Shown here piece by piece: positions 7,212-16,051 of a DNA stretch of 56,025 bases. The position numbers and the translations under genes are program-made. This DNA comes from CAYFSS01 sp964345975. Its GTDB lineage: Bacteria; Bacillota; Clostridia; Saccharofermentanales; Fastidiosipilaceae. Location of the stretch: positions 1 through 56,025 of the forward strand of contig CAYFSS010000012.1 of assembly GCA_964345975.1 (NCBI GenBank). The letters are read 5' to 3'. Numbering within the stretch: the first letter of the stretch is position 1; every line of letters starts with the position of its first letter. The notes beneath the pieces were generated by a model. The model was not told the DNA's origin, searched no databases, and was given only the letters and a program-made list of their open reading frames with translations.

Positions 7212-8747
7212 ATGCAAAGTGAAAGCATCGTCCAATTACACGGGATCACGAAACGTTTTCCCGGTGTGATTGCTAACGATGACATTAGCTTAGATATCAA
7301 GCGTGGTGAGATCTTTGCCATCTTAGGGGAGAACGGGGCGGGAAAGTCCACCCTCATGAGTATCCTCTACGGTCTCTATGAGCCGGATGAGGGGGAGATC
7401 TTTATCCGAGGCGAGAAGGCATCCATCAAATCGCCGAACGATGCCGTAGCTCATGATATCGGGATGGTGCACCAGCACTTTCAGCTCGTCGAAGACTATA
7501 CGGTGACGGAGAATATCATCCTCGGCATGGAGCCCATGAAGAAGACCTTTGGTCTCTTTCCTCTGGTCGATCTGGGTTTATCGAATCAACGCGTCGAGGC
7601 ATTATCGAAGTCTTACCAGCTGGCAGTCGATCCCACAGCGTATGTGCGGGATTTGAAAGTCTATACGAGGCAACGGGTTGAGATCCTCAAGATGCTTTAC
7701 CGTGAAGCTGAGATCCTGATCTTCGATGAACCGACGGCAGTCCTTACGCCCCAGGAAATCCAAGCTCTCTTGGAGATCATCGAGCGTCTCCGTGCTTCAG
7801 GAAAGACCATCCTCCTCATCACCCATAAACTTGAAGAGGTCAAGCAAATCGCCGATCGCTGCGCCATTTTGAATCGAGGAAAACTGGTGGGTGTTTATGA
7901 TGTTGCGACGACATCAACCCGTGATATGGCTCGTATGATGGTGGGTCGGGATGTCGTGACGGACATAGCAAAAACAGCTCCCTCCTTTGGACCGTTGGTC
8001 CTTCAAGTACAAAACATCCAGGTGAAAGATCAGGAACAGTTCCCCCTCGTAAAGAACGTTTCGTTTAATGTTCGCGCCGGAGAAATCTTTGCGATAGCAG
8101 GTGTTGCAGGAAACGGTCAAACGGAATTGGCAGAAGCTATCACGGGTCTTATCAAGGTAGATTCCGGCCAAATTCACCTTCTGGGACGTGATATAACCCA
8201 TGCTTCGGTGCGTGAACGTCAAGAGACCGGAATGGCTTATATCCCAGAAGACAGGCAGGCGGAGGGTTTGGTCCTTGACCTGGATTTAACGGACAATTTG
8301 GCCTTGAAACGATTCCACTACGAGCCCTTCGTAGAAGGCATCTTTCTCCGGGACGATGTCTCGTATGAATATGCTGAGCGTTTGATCAATGACTACGATA
8401 TCCGTACTTCAGAAGGTCCCGACACCCGTGTCCGTCAAATGAGTGGCGGGAACCAGCAGAAGGCTATCTTAGCGCGTGAGATCGAGGAGAATCGAGATCT
8501 CATCCTCTTCGTGCAACCCACGCGCGGGCTCGATGTCGGTGCCATCAGTTTTGCCCATACTCGTATATTAGAAGAACGTGCCCGTGGCAAAGCCATCCTC
8601 CTTATCTCTCTTGAACTGGATGAAGTCCTTCAGCTGGCTGATACCATCGGCATTATGTATAACGGTGAACTCTTGAAGGTGGTCCCCCGGGAAGAGATGA
8701 CTGCGGAAGAAGTCGGCGAATACATGATGGGAGTGAAGCGCTCATGA
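7212..8747 (+). CDS. Nucleoside ABC importer, double-NBD ATP-binding protein
   Basis: 511 residues with two ATPase domains, like YufO/NupA and RbsA. The first domain has Walker A GENGAGKST (39-47) and Walker B ILIFDEPTAVL. Its signature is degenerate (LKVYTRQRVEI where LSVGxQQRVEI is usual). The second domain has the family's weak Walker A (GVAGNGQTE), an intact signature MSGGNQQKAI, and FVQPTRGLD in place of a catalytic Glu. The BMP-type partner and two permeases identify it as energising nucleoside uptake at the membrane. AAGGGAGA precedes the ATG. Its last codons overlap the first permease by ATGA. Confidence 0.92.
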   Translation: MQSESIVQLHGITKRFPGVIANDDISLDIKRGEIFAILGENGAGKSTLMSILYGLYEPDEGEIFIRGEKASIKSPNDAVAHDIGMVHQHFQLVEDYTVTENIILGMEPMKKTFGLFPLVDLGLSNQRVEALSKSYQLAVDPTAYVRDLKVYTRQRVEILKMLYREAEILIFDEPTAVLTPQEIQALLEIIERLRASGKTILLITHKLEEVKQIADRCAILNRGKLVGVYDVATTSTRDMARMMVGRDVVTDIAKTAPSFGPLVLQVQNIQVKDQEQFPLVKNVSFNVRAGEIFAIAGVAGNGQTELAEAITGLIKVDSGQIHLLGRDITHASVRERQETGMAYIPEDRQAEGLVLDLDLTDNLALKRFHYEPFVEGIFLRDDVSYEYAERLINDYDIRTSEGPDTRVRQMSGGNQQKAILAREIEENRDLILFVQPTRGLDVGAISFAHTRILEERARGKAILLISLELDEVLQLADTIGIMYNGELLKVVPREEMTAEEVGEYMMGVKRS

Positions 8748-9946
8748 AAAAGAATTCGAACTTGCTTACCAATCCCAAGACCCAGAGCCTGGCGATCTCC
8801 TTACTGTCAATCTTCCTGAGCCTTATCGCAGCTTCCATCATGATTCTTTTGGTTGGCAGAAATCCCTTGCAGGCTTTTCAAGCTTTATTGCAGGGGAGTG
8901 GATTCTGGCCCAAAGAGAACTACTCGGCCTATAAGGGCGTCCTGACGGACTTCCTCAAAACGCTGGATGCCATGACCCCGATGCTCTTTGCCTCGTTGTC
9001 GGTGGCTGTAGCCTTGAAAGTCGGTCTCTTTAATATCGGCGTAGCCGGGCAGATGTTGGCCGGGGGGTTCTTGGCAACCGTGGTGGTCGGCTATTCGGAT
9101 CTGCCATCCATCGTGGCTCGTCCCTTAGTCCTCATCATCGGTATGTTGGCAGGCGCGCTGCTTGGAACGCTGGTAGGTTATTTGAAGCATCGCTTCAACA
9201 TCAATGAAGTCGTCTCGACCATCATGTTGAACTATATCGTCCAATACATCGTCTCGTTCTTCATTCAGACAAATTACGTCAATCCCGTGAGCCGTCAATC
9301 CAATAACATTCAAGCCTCGGCCCGTCTCAGCTTGCAGAACGTCGAGTGGGGTGGTTATAAGATGCAAATTCCCTTGGCTTTTCCTTTGGCCATCCTGATT
9401 GCGGTTTTACTCCATATTTTCTTACAAAAGACGCGGCTTGGTTTTGCGATCCGAGTCGTGGGTCTAAACCGTAGAGCAGCCAAATATGCCGGCATCTCGG
9501 TTGGCAAGAACATTCTGCTGGCTATGTTTATGAGCGGTGCTCTGGCGGGTTTAGCCGGGGCAAGTTTCTACCTCGGGTATTACCAATCCATTCAGCCTCG
9601 TGTCTTGAGTTCCATGGGCTTCGATGCCGTAGCCGTTGCGCTCCTGGGCAATGCGCACCCGCTGGGAATCATCTTTGCATCTCTCTTGATCACGATCTTG
9701 TCAGAAGGTGCTGTCTATATGAGTTCTCGGGTTGGGGTAAGGCAAGAAATAGCCTCCTTGATCACCGGTTTAGTCCTACTCTTCAGCGCCATGGGAGCTT
9801 ACATTCGTTATCAAATAGCGCGGCGTGAGATGCAGACTTTGGATCGTTACACGGCCGAACCCGGTCTTGCAACCGCGGTTCAAGGTCCTGATGTAGAGGT
9901 AAATGCGTTCGTGAGACAGCAACATGAGGAGGATCCCAATGGATAA
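8744..9946 (+). CDS. Nucleoside ABC importer permease 1
   Basis: 400 residues, a BPD_transp_2 type permease like YufP/NupB. It has an N-terminal membrane segment (LAISLLSIFLSLIAASIMIL), an extracytoplasmic loop with FWPKENYSAYKG, and about eight to nine further membrane segments. The conserved cytoplasmic loop GLNRRAAKYAGISVGK, which contacts the ATPase, is present near residue 240. Coupled to the ATPase gene by ATGA. The C-terminal about 40 residues are hydrophilic and poorly conserved. Confidence 0.9.
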   Translation: MKKNSNLLTNPKTQSLAISLLSIFLSLIAASIMILLVGRNPLQAFQALLQGSGFWPKENYSAYKGVLTDFLKTLDAMTPMLFASLSVAVALKVGLFNIGVAGQMLAGGFLATVVVGYSDLPSIVARPLVLIIGMLAGALLGTLVGYLKHRFNINEVVSTIMLNYIVQYIVSFFIQTNYVNPVSRQSNNIQASARLSLQNVEWGGYKMQIPLAFPLAILIAVLLHIFLQKTRLGFAIRVVGLNRRAAKYAGISVGKNILLAMFMSGALAGLAGASFYLGYYQSIQPRVLSSMGFDAVAVALLGNAHPLGIIFASLLITILSEGAVYMSSRVGVRQEIASLITGLVLLFSAMGAYIRYQIARREMQTLDRYTAEPGLATAVQGPDVEVNAFVRQQHEEDPNG

Positions 9947-10898
9947 GGTCATCATCGATGGTATTTCGTACGCGATTCCTCTCTTGATCATTGCAATTGG
10001 TGGGATTTATAGCGAACGAAGCGGTATTACAAATCTAGCCTTGGAAGGGTTCCAGGGATTTGGGGCTTTTTTTGGGGGGCTTTTCTTTGTCCTCGTGCAG
10101 AACTATTTTGCCAGCACGTCAGTCGTACCGGTCTATCTCTCGCTCATCGCTGCCATGGTGGGAGGTGCGCTCTTCGCCGTGATCCATGCGGTCTTGTGCA
10201 TTCGTTTCATGACGAATCAGGTGATCAGTGGCGTCGTGATCAATATCTTGTCGGTTGCGCTCACAGGGTTCTTGACGAGCCAGATCAATCAGTCGGTCTT
10301 TGGTCGACCGAGCGACAAATTCATGCTGAGTGTTTTTCCTAAAGTGACGGTCCCGGGTTTAAGTGACATCCCTATTCTCGGGGCTTTCTTCACGGATCTT
10401 TATTTGTTTGTCCCTATCCTACTGGTGATGGTGGCCTATCTTTGGTATCTCCTCTATCGTAGCCGTTTTGGCATGCACCTTAGAGCTTGTGGTGATAATC
10501 CGCAGGCCGTTGATACAGCCGGTGTACGGGTTCAGAGAGTGCGTTTCGTCGCGGTCTTGATATCGGGGGCTTTGGCAGGGATCGGTGGCATGTGTTTTGC
10601 CTACTCTGTCAGTGGGGCCTTCAGTGGTGCGATCTATACCGGTGCAGGATTCCTGGCCATTGCAGCGCTCATTTTCGGAAACTGGAAGATTATGCCGACA
10701 TTTGCCGCTTGTCTCATCTTCGGATTTGCCCGATCCGCAGCGTATGAGTTAGTGAAGTTCCTTGAACTCACCAGTTCGTACTCAGACCTGGCCATGATCC
10801 TACCTTACGTCTTGACGCTACTGCTCCTGATATTCTTTTCAAAGAACAACCGAGCCCCCCGTGCCTTGGGTGAAATCTACGATAAGGGCAAGCGCTAG
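9939..10898 (+). CDS. Nucleoside ABC importer permease 2
   Basis: 319 residues, the YufQ/NupC-type partner permease. It starts DKVIIDGISYAIPLLIIAIGG and has GGIYSERSGITNLALEGFQGFGAF, the hallmark N-terminal motif of this half. The coupling loop LRACGDNPQAVDTAGVRVQRVR is near residue 183. AGGAGG (9927-9932) is 6 nt before the ATG at 9939. An in-frame ATG at 9924 would put that site inside the gene, so 9939 is preferred. It overlaps the end of permease 1 by 8 nt. GCAGT-aagcta-ACTGC after the stop is a small hairpin. Confidence 0.9.
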   Translation: MDKVIIDGISYAIPLLIIAIGGIYSERSGITNLALEGFQGFGAFFGGLFFVLVQNYFASTSVVPVYLSLIAAMVGGALFAVIHAVLCIRFMTNQVISGVVINILSVALTGFLTSQINQSVFGRPSDKFMLSVFPKVTVPGLSDIPILGAFFTDLYLFVPILLVMVAYLWYLLYRSRFGMHLRACGDNPQAVDTAGVRVQRVRFVAVLISGALAGIGGMCFAYSVSGAFSGAIYTGAGFLAIAALIFGNWKIMPTFAACLIFGFARSAAYELVKFLELTSSYSDLAMILPYVLTLLLLIFFSKNNRAPRALGEIYDKGKR

Positions 10899-10958
10899 GC
10901 AGTAAGCTAACTGCACAATAACTAGCCAAGTCTAAGACGCAATGAAAGCAGGAAGACC

Positions 10959-12239
10959 ATGATTCAATTTTATAATGCACGTATTGTCCCGATGACCCAT
11001 GATGAAATCATCAATGGAGAGATCTGGATCGATGGGACGCGGATCGTCTATGTCGGTCCGCCGAAAGAAACAGATCCTGCTGCGTTTGATCCTGAAACGG
11101 TTCAGCGCATCGATCTTCAAGGGGACCTCGTGCTCCCCGGGTTCAAGAATGCTCATACGCATTCTGCAATGACGTTCTTGAGAAGTTTCGCCGACGATCT
11201 TCCACTCCACGACTGGCTCACAAAGCAAGTTTTCCCGATGGAGGCTAAGCTCACGGCTGATGATGTCTATTGGCTGAGCAAACTTGCGATTATGGAATAT
11301 TTAACCGGCGGGATCACGGCGAACTTTGATATGTACATGTTTACGGATGCTATTGCGGAGGCGGCGCGTGATACGGGTTTTCGTACGGTTCTCTGCGGCA
11401 CCATCAACGATTTCGGGGGGACCCCGGAAGAAGAAGCGGAGAAGTATGTACGCTTCAATCGATTTGACCCCCATGTTTCTTACATCTTGGGTTTCCATGC
11501 CGAGTACACGTGCAGCCTGGACTTGCTGCAGGGTTTAGCGGAGGTGGCCAAACAATACAAGGCACCGGTCTTTACTCACAATGCCGAGACGAAGTCCGAA
11601 GTCGAAGGCTCATTGGAACGCCATGGTAAGACCCCAACCCAACTCTTCAATGACTTAGGCCTCCATGACTATGGTGGAGGTGGTTTCCACTGTGTCTATT
11701 TACAAGACCCTGATGTCGAAATTTTCAAAGAGCGAGGTTTGCATCTCGTCACCAACCCGGGGTCCAATTCCAAGCTTGCGAGCGGCATTGCTCCACTCCA
11801 AGATTATGCGATGCAAGGCCTCAAGCTCTCCATCGGCACCGATGGTCCTGCAAGCAACAATGCGCTTGATTTCTTCCGTGAGATGTACCTCACAACGGTG
11901 CTCCAGAAGCTGAAGTATGATGACGCCTCCGCCATGCCTGCGCTCGATGTCCTGCGAATGGCAACGGTGGGCGGGGCTCATGCTATGGGGCTCACCCACT
12001 GCGATACGCTCGAAGTCGGCAAGGAAGCGGATCTTCAGGTTCTAAGCCTCAAGAGGCCCAACTTCCAACCCGAGAACAATCTCCTCAAGAACGTGGTCTA
12101 TAGCGGGTCGAAGAATAACGTACGTCTCACGATGGTCGCGGGCAAGATCCTCTATCAGGACGGCGTCTTTGATATTGGGGTTGAACCGGACGATGTATAC
12201 CAAAAAGCCAACCAAATCATCCATCGAATGACGAACTAA
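10959..12239 (+). CDS. mtaD: Amidohydrolase, 5'-methylthioadenosine/S-adenosylhomocysteine deaminase type
   Basis: 426 residues, close to the MtaD/SsnA/TrzN family length. Metal ligands are visible: His66 and His68 in NAHTHSAM, the GFHAEYTCS His, a later His in GGGFHCVYL, and GTDGPASNNALDF near residue 295 with the catalytic Asp. Family members deaminate MTA, SAH, adenosine or guanine-like bases. AGGAAG precedes the ATG by 4 nt. Lying 60 nt after a nucleoside importer and in line with a 6-oxopurine-type PNP and MtnA, it fits conversion of MTA to methylthioinosine. Plain adenosine or SAH deamination is the main alternative. Confidence 0.87.
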   Translation: MIQFYNARIVPMTHDEIINGEIWIDGTRIVYVGPPKETDPAAFDPETVQRIDLQGDLVLPGFKNAHTHSAMTFLRSFADDLPLHDWLTKQVFPMEAKLTADDVYWLSKLAIMEYLTGGITANFDMYMFTDAIAEAARDTGFRTVLCGTINDFGGTPEEEAEKYVRFNRFDPHVSYILGFHAEYTCSLDLLQGLAEVAKQYKAPVFTHNAETKSEVEGSLERHGKTPTQLFNDLGLHDYGGGGFHCVYLQDPDVEIFKERGLHLVTNPGSNSKLASGIAPLQDYAMQGLKLSIGTDGPASNNALDFFREMYLTTVLQKLKYDDASAMPALDVLRMATVGGAHAMGLTHCDTLEVGKEADLQVLSLKRPNFQPENNLLKNVVYSGSKNNVRLTMVAGKILYQDGVFDIGVEPDDVYQKANQIIHRMTN

Positions 12240-13612
12240 CGCAGCAGCTTCTGCAAGATCGAGAGACCCTTGTCTGTGTAAGGATGATGGCGCCAGGGAA
12301 TATCCGGCGCCTTCATTTTGTGCAGGATGGATCGTTCCCGTGAGAAGGTCTCAAACCCGGCTCGTCCATGGTATTGTCCGAAGCCGGAGTTGCCGACCCC
12401 GCCGAACGGCGCTTTGGAGCTCGCCATATGTAAGAGCGTGTCTTGGACGGTGACGCCGCCACTGGGAATCTTCAGCAGGACTCTATCCGTGAAGGCTTTA
12501 TCCTCGGAGAAGAGGTAGAGCGCAAGAGGCTTAGGTCTCGAGCGGAGTTCTCTCAAGAGTTCTTCTTCATCCGACCACTCGAGGATGGGCAAGATGGGAC
12601 CGAAGATTTCTTCTTCCATGATTTCATCGGTCCACGTGGCTTCGACCAGGTAGGGGTAAATCTGCCTTGTCTCTCCGTAGATTTTCTTGGGTGGATCAGG
12701 GTTTAGGACATGGAGGGTTTGGACAAGATCCGTCAGACGCTTGAATTGTTTCTCATTGATGATCTTCGGGTAGTTTTCCAGGAAATAGGCTTCGTCGGGG
12801 AGGGCTTTGGTTAGCGCTGATTTCAATGCCTCAAGGAACGGATCTTTCACCTCGCGGTGGACGACAAGATAGTCGCTTGTGACACAGGTTTGACCTGAAT
12901 TGATGAGTTTGGAGAAGAGGATTCGCTTAGCAGCCAAGGCTAGATCTGTCGTCCTATCGATGATGACGGGGGACTTGCCACCTAATTCCAAAGTGACCGG
13001 AGCTAAATGCTTAGCCGCCGCTTCCATGACCACGCGCCCGACACGAGGACTGCCGGTGAAGAAAAAGTAATCAAAGGGTTGCTCGAGGAGCGCTTCATTG
13101 ACCTCTCGCCCACCTTCGCTCATGGCGATGAGGTCTTGATCGATGTAGGGCCATAGAATGCGGCGGATGACGTCTGCGGTGGCCGGCGCATCGTTGGAAG
13201 GTTTGAGATACACCAAATTGCCGGCGGCGATCGCATCGATGAGGGGCACCAGATTCAGTAAGAACGGATAATTCCACGGGCTCATGATGAGGACGACACC
13301 ATAAGGTTCACGGCGCACTTCGAGCCGGCCGGGGAGTTGGGATAGACCGGGAAGAGGCCACTTCGAACGCTGATACCGTTTGAGATGTCGACGCATGTGT
13401 TTTAGTTCGTGGTAGACGAGGCTGACTTCTGTCATCAAGGCTTCTTGCTTGGATTTATGAAGATCCTTGTGTAGCGCTTCGTAGATCTCGGATTCATGGG
13501 AGCGGATGTTGGCTTCCAGATCCTGCAGGAAATGGACGCGCTGCGCTGGGTCTCGGGTGATTCCGCTTGCGTAATTTTCTGCTAAACGGTGGAAATTATC
13601 TTGGATACTCAA
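12236..13612 (-). CDS. Aldehyde dehydrogenase, class 3 / fatty-aldehyde type
   Basis: 458 residues from a TTG start at 13612. GAGGAGG (13625-13619, minus strand) is exactly 6 nt upstream, and the protein then begins SIQDNFHRLAENYASG, as in YwdH-like enzymes. The open frame upstream to 13681 has no ribosome site and is rejected. Catalytic Glu lies in TLELGGKSPV and the nucleophile Cys in NSGQTCVTSDYL. FTGSPRVGRVVMEAAAKHL is the cofactor loop. It oxidises aldehydes to acids with NAD(P). Its TAG shares bases with the TAA of the convergent deaminase gene (CTAA at 12236-12239). Whether it serves the salvage cluster is unknown. Confidence 0.9.
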   Translation of the reverse strand: MSIQDNFHRLAENYASGITRDPAQRVHFLQDLEANIRSHESEIYEALHKDLHKSKQEALMTEVSLVYHELKHMRRHLKRYQRSKWPLPGLSQLPGRLEVRREPYGVVLIMSPWNYPFLLNLVPLIDAIAAGNLVYLKPSNDAPATADVIRRILWPYIDQDLIAMSEGGREVNEALLEQPFDYFFFTGSPRVGRVVMEAAAKHLAPVTLELGGKSPVIIDRTTDLALAAKRILFSKLINSGQTCVTSDYLVVHREVKDPFLEALKSALTKALPDEAYFLENYPKIINEKQFKRLTDLVQTLHVLNPDPPKKIYGETRQIYPYLVEATWTDEIMEEEIFGPILPILEWSDEEELLRELRSRPKPLALYLFSEDKAFTDRVLLKIPSGGVTVQDTLLHMASSKAPFGGVGNSGFGQYHGRAGFETFSRERSILHKMKAPDIPWRHHPYTDKGLSILQKLLR

Positions 13613-13672
13613 GGTCAACCTCCTCGGGATCGGTCTGTTTGGGCTTTTGTGTATCAAGTGGTTGTGTTTCAC

Positions 13673-13678
13673 TATAAT
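13673..13678 (+). promoter_or_regulatory. -10 element of the GTPase gene
   Basis: TATAAT perfectly matches the sigma-A -10, 22 nt before the ATG at 13701. No good -35 at 17 nt. The upstream GGGCTTTTGTGT (13641-13652) is one of the recurrent GGGCTTTTG motifs noted in the findings. Confidence 0.5.
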
Positions 13679-13700
13679 CATACTAGCAAGGAGACACTTG

Positions 13701-15260
13701 ATGAGTAAAAGGCGTGAAGACGAACTGTTTCAACTCTTCTTCGATCATTACCGTGAAGCGATGCAAAAGATGCCGCCGGTCCAAATTTTGGTGGCCGGTA
13801 AGACAGGTGTGGGGAAGAGTACGCTGGTAAACGCAGTTTTTCGTGAGCCTGTTGCGTCGGTGGGGACAGGTCTACCTGTGACCTCGAGCCTCCATCGTTA
13901 CGAACATGAAGAACTTCCCTTGATCCTCTTTGATACCCGGGGCTTTGAACTCGATGCGAAGAAACAGGAAGAAATTAAGACGGAGATTCATTCGCTGATT
14001 GCGGAGAAGCGTCATGCGCGTGAAACGGATGACAGGATTCATCTGCTCTGGTATTGCGTGAATTCATTGACGAATCGTTTGGAGCCGTTTGAGATCGAGT
14101 TCTTGCGTGAGCTTAGCATGGATCTGCCGATTGTCTTGATTCTGACGCAGACCTTGCTGAAGAGTAGTGATTTTGAAGCCTCGCTTCATGAGATGCATTT
14201 ACCGGTTCAGGCAATTATCCCTATCATGGCGAAGGATTACCCTTTGGATGATTTGACCGTTCCGGCCTTTGGTTTGGAGAAGGTTGTGAGCGCCAGTTTA
14301 CAGCTGCTGCCTGAGACGATTCAACCGGCTTTCATCAATGCGCAGGGTATCGACAAAGAAGCAAAGATCGAAGCGGCGAGAGCTGCTGTTAAGAGATATG
14401 TGACGACGGCGTTTGCTACAGGGTTCTCACCCATTCCTTTCTCGGATGCTACGGTCTTGGTGCCGATGCAGATTGCCATGATGGCACAATTGAGCACCAT
14501 CTATGGGGTATCTATCAAGAAGAAAGCCTTGAGCCAAGTCCTCACAGCGCTGGCCGGAAGTGGTTTATCGACCTTTGCCGGACGTACGATTGCCGGGAGC
14601 TTATTTAAATTGATCCCGGGCGTGGGTTCGCTTGGTGGTGGTGTGATTGCCGGAGGTACAGCAGCCAGTGTCACCTATGCCTTAGGCAATGCCTATATTC
14701 GTTTGCTCCAACTCTTGGAGAAGAATCAGAATATGGGGTCTAAGGAGATTAAGGCTCGCTTCAGAGACTTCTTTAAGGAAGAGTGGAAGCTCAGTCGAAA
14801 GATCGTTCCTGAATTCTTGCGGAAGGAAAGAGCCAAGCAGGAATGGGATGAAGTTGAGGAGATTATGGAGCCGTCCGTTTCATCGGATCGGATGGTCTCT
14901 TCTGAAAGACCTGTACCTACGGATCGAGTGAGGCCTGAGGATCAGGTCGATCCGAAAGATCGTGTAAATCCGGTAAATCTTACGGCTCCTACGGGTCCGT
15001 CGATCTCACTGGATCCATCGACTTCAGCGGAGACGGGCATTCCGATGGATCCATCGCTCCCACGCGATCCGGCGGTCTTGGGTGATCCAACGATGCTCGG
15101 GAATCCGATGTATTCCACGACACCAGCCATGCCGACCGATTCATCTCGTCCAGCAGAGCCATCTCGTCCGACAGAGCCATCCAAACCCATTGATCCCAAG
15201 GCTCCGACAGGACCTTCGATCACGATGGAACCTCGAAATCCGCTCGATCCGATGGTTTAG
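13701..15260 (+). CDS. Era/IRG-like GTPase with DUF697 region and repetitive Pro/Asp tail
   Basis: 519 residues from the ATG after AAGGAGA. G1 is GKTGVGKST (33-41), a switch region Thr follows near 58-62, and G3 is DTRG (78-81). The G4 position reads LTQT (148-151) rather than NKxD. Residues about 235-330 carry the DUF697 pattern (ATGFSPIPFSDATVLVPMQ) with hydrophobic, glycine-rich helices that may touch membrane. After a basic helical segment the last about 130 residues are a degenerate Pro-rich repeat (DP, EP and TGPSI motifs). The role of such GTPases is not established. The gene is divergent from the aldehyde dehydrogenase, and its stop overlaps that of the convergent isomerase (TTAG, 15257-15260). 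Confidence 0.8.
   Translation: MSKRREDELFQLFFDHYREAMQKMPPVQILVAGKTGVGKSTLVNAVFREPVASVGTGLPVTSSLHRYEHEELPLILFDTRGFELDAKKQEEIKTEIHSLIAEKRHARETDDRIHLLWYCVNSLTNRLEPFEIEFLRELSMDLPIVLILTQTLLKSSDFEASLHEMHLPVQAIIPIMAKDYPLDDLTVPAFGLEKVVSASLQLLPETIQPAFINAQGIDKEAKIEAARAAVKRYVTTAFATGFSPIPFSDATVLVPMQIAMMAQLSTIYGVSIKKKALSQVLTALAGSGLSTFAGRTIAGSLFKLIPGVGSLGGGVIAGGTAASVTYALGNAYIRLLQLLEKNQNMGSKEIKARFRDFFKEEWKLSRKIVPEFLRKERAKQEWDEVEEIMEPSVSSDRMVSSERPVPTDRVRPEDQVDPKDRVNPVNLTAPTGPSISLDPSTSAETGIPMDPSLPRDPAVLGDPTMLGNPMYSTTPAMPTDSSRPAEPSRPTEPSKPIDPKAPTGPSITMEPRNPLDPMV
14868..15257 (+). repeat. Degenerate Pro/Asp/Ser repeat encoding the GTPase tail
   Basis: About 130 codons made of short variants of x-DP, x-EP and xRP units. 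APTGPSI followed by two residues and D/E-P occurs twice, at about 14986 and 15211. Looks like expansion of a small unit followed by drift. Confidence 0.6.
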
Positions 15261-16051
15261 TAGCCCATAGTCTTTAATCGGTCGATAGAGGCCTTAAGCG
15301 CATCCAAGGTCTTGACTTCGACGGTCACAGTGGCTTCGGCTTCTTGCGCTAATGCAAGGCGTTCTTGAATCGGGATCTCACCGGTTCCTATAGCTCTGTG
15401 GTCTGTACCGTCGATACTGTCGTGAAGATGCATGTGTTTTAGGTGCGTGCGTTGTTGCTCGATGAAGGTAAGATCTTTATTTCCTGTGAGATGGTCGTGT
15501 CCGGTGTCTAAGGTCAAAGCAAAGCAAGGATAAGCTAATAAGAACTCTATGGCTTCGCGTTCATAGTCCAACCAACCCCCTGTGTTTTCAATGCATAGGG
15601 TGGTTTTCTTATCTCCGATCAAGGCCATACAACGTTCGGCAAACTCCCGTAGATTCTCGTGAAATTCAGCGCCAAATTGTTCGAAGATCGAGTGAATACC
15701 GCTCGGTAAGGTCACGACATTCCCCCGCGGGAAATGGAGATTGATAATTTCTATTCCTGCTGCTTGCGCAAATTTCACGCTTTCCAAAACGGTTTGAATT
15801 GTTGCTTCTCGTAAGAGAGGATTGAAATCAAAGAAGTTCAAGTGATCATCCAGATGGAGTGTGTAGAAAAGATCGTGGTCTGAGGCCGATCGCTTTAAGA
15901 TCTCAAGATCCATTCTGCCAAGGAGGCATTGTGGGAAATTCGTATTGAGTTCAACGTAATCCAAACCAAACGCAACCGCATAACGGATCACCTCTTCGAT
16001 GGTTTTCGTTTCCAGGAGGAAAGGGAGCCCAAAACGGAGCGGTTTAAGCAT
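15257..16051 (-). CDS. Sugar phosphate isomerase/epimerase-like TIM-barrel protein
   Basis: 264 residues from the ATG at 16051; GAGGTG lies 6 nt upstream, better than the in-frame GTG at 16063. The AP-endonuclease-2/xylose isomerase-like barrel is recognised from LRFGLPFLLET, YTLHLDDHLNFFDF, NLHFPRGN, CIENTGGWLDY, LTLDTGHDHLTG and KHMHLHDSIDGTDHRAIG. The His/Glu/Asp metal ligands of the fold are in place. The start overlaps the end of serA by 8 nt, so the two are co-translated. A serine pathway role is possible, since no phosphoserine phosphatase is present in the operon, but this fold is not known for that reaction, so substrate is left open. Confidence 0.8.
   Translation of the reverse strand: MLKPLRFGLPFLLETKTIEEVIRYAVAFGLDYVELNTNFPQCLLGRMDLEILKRSASDHDLFYTLHLDDHLNFFDFNPLLREATIQTVLESVKFAQAAGIEIINLHFPRGNVVTLPSGIHSIFEQFGAEFHENLREFAERCMALIGDKKTTLCIENTGGWLDYEREAIEFLLAYPCFALTLDTGHDHLTGNKDLTFIEQQRTHLKHMHLHDSIDGTDHRAIGTGEIPIQERLALAQEAEATVTVEVKTLDALKASIDRLKTMGY

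Noticed and set aside
13613..13681. N-terminal extension of the aldehyde dehydrogenase
   Set aside because: GAGGAGG lies 6 nt before the TTG at 13612, and the extension overlaps the GTPase promoter.
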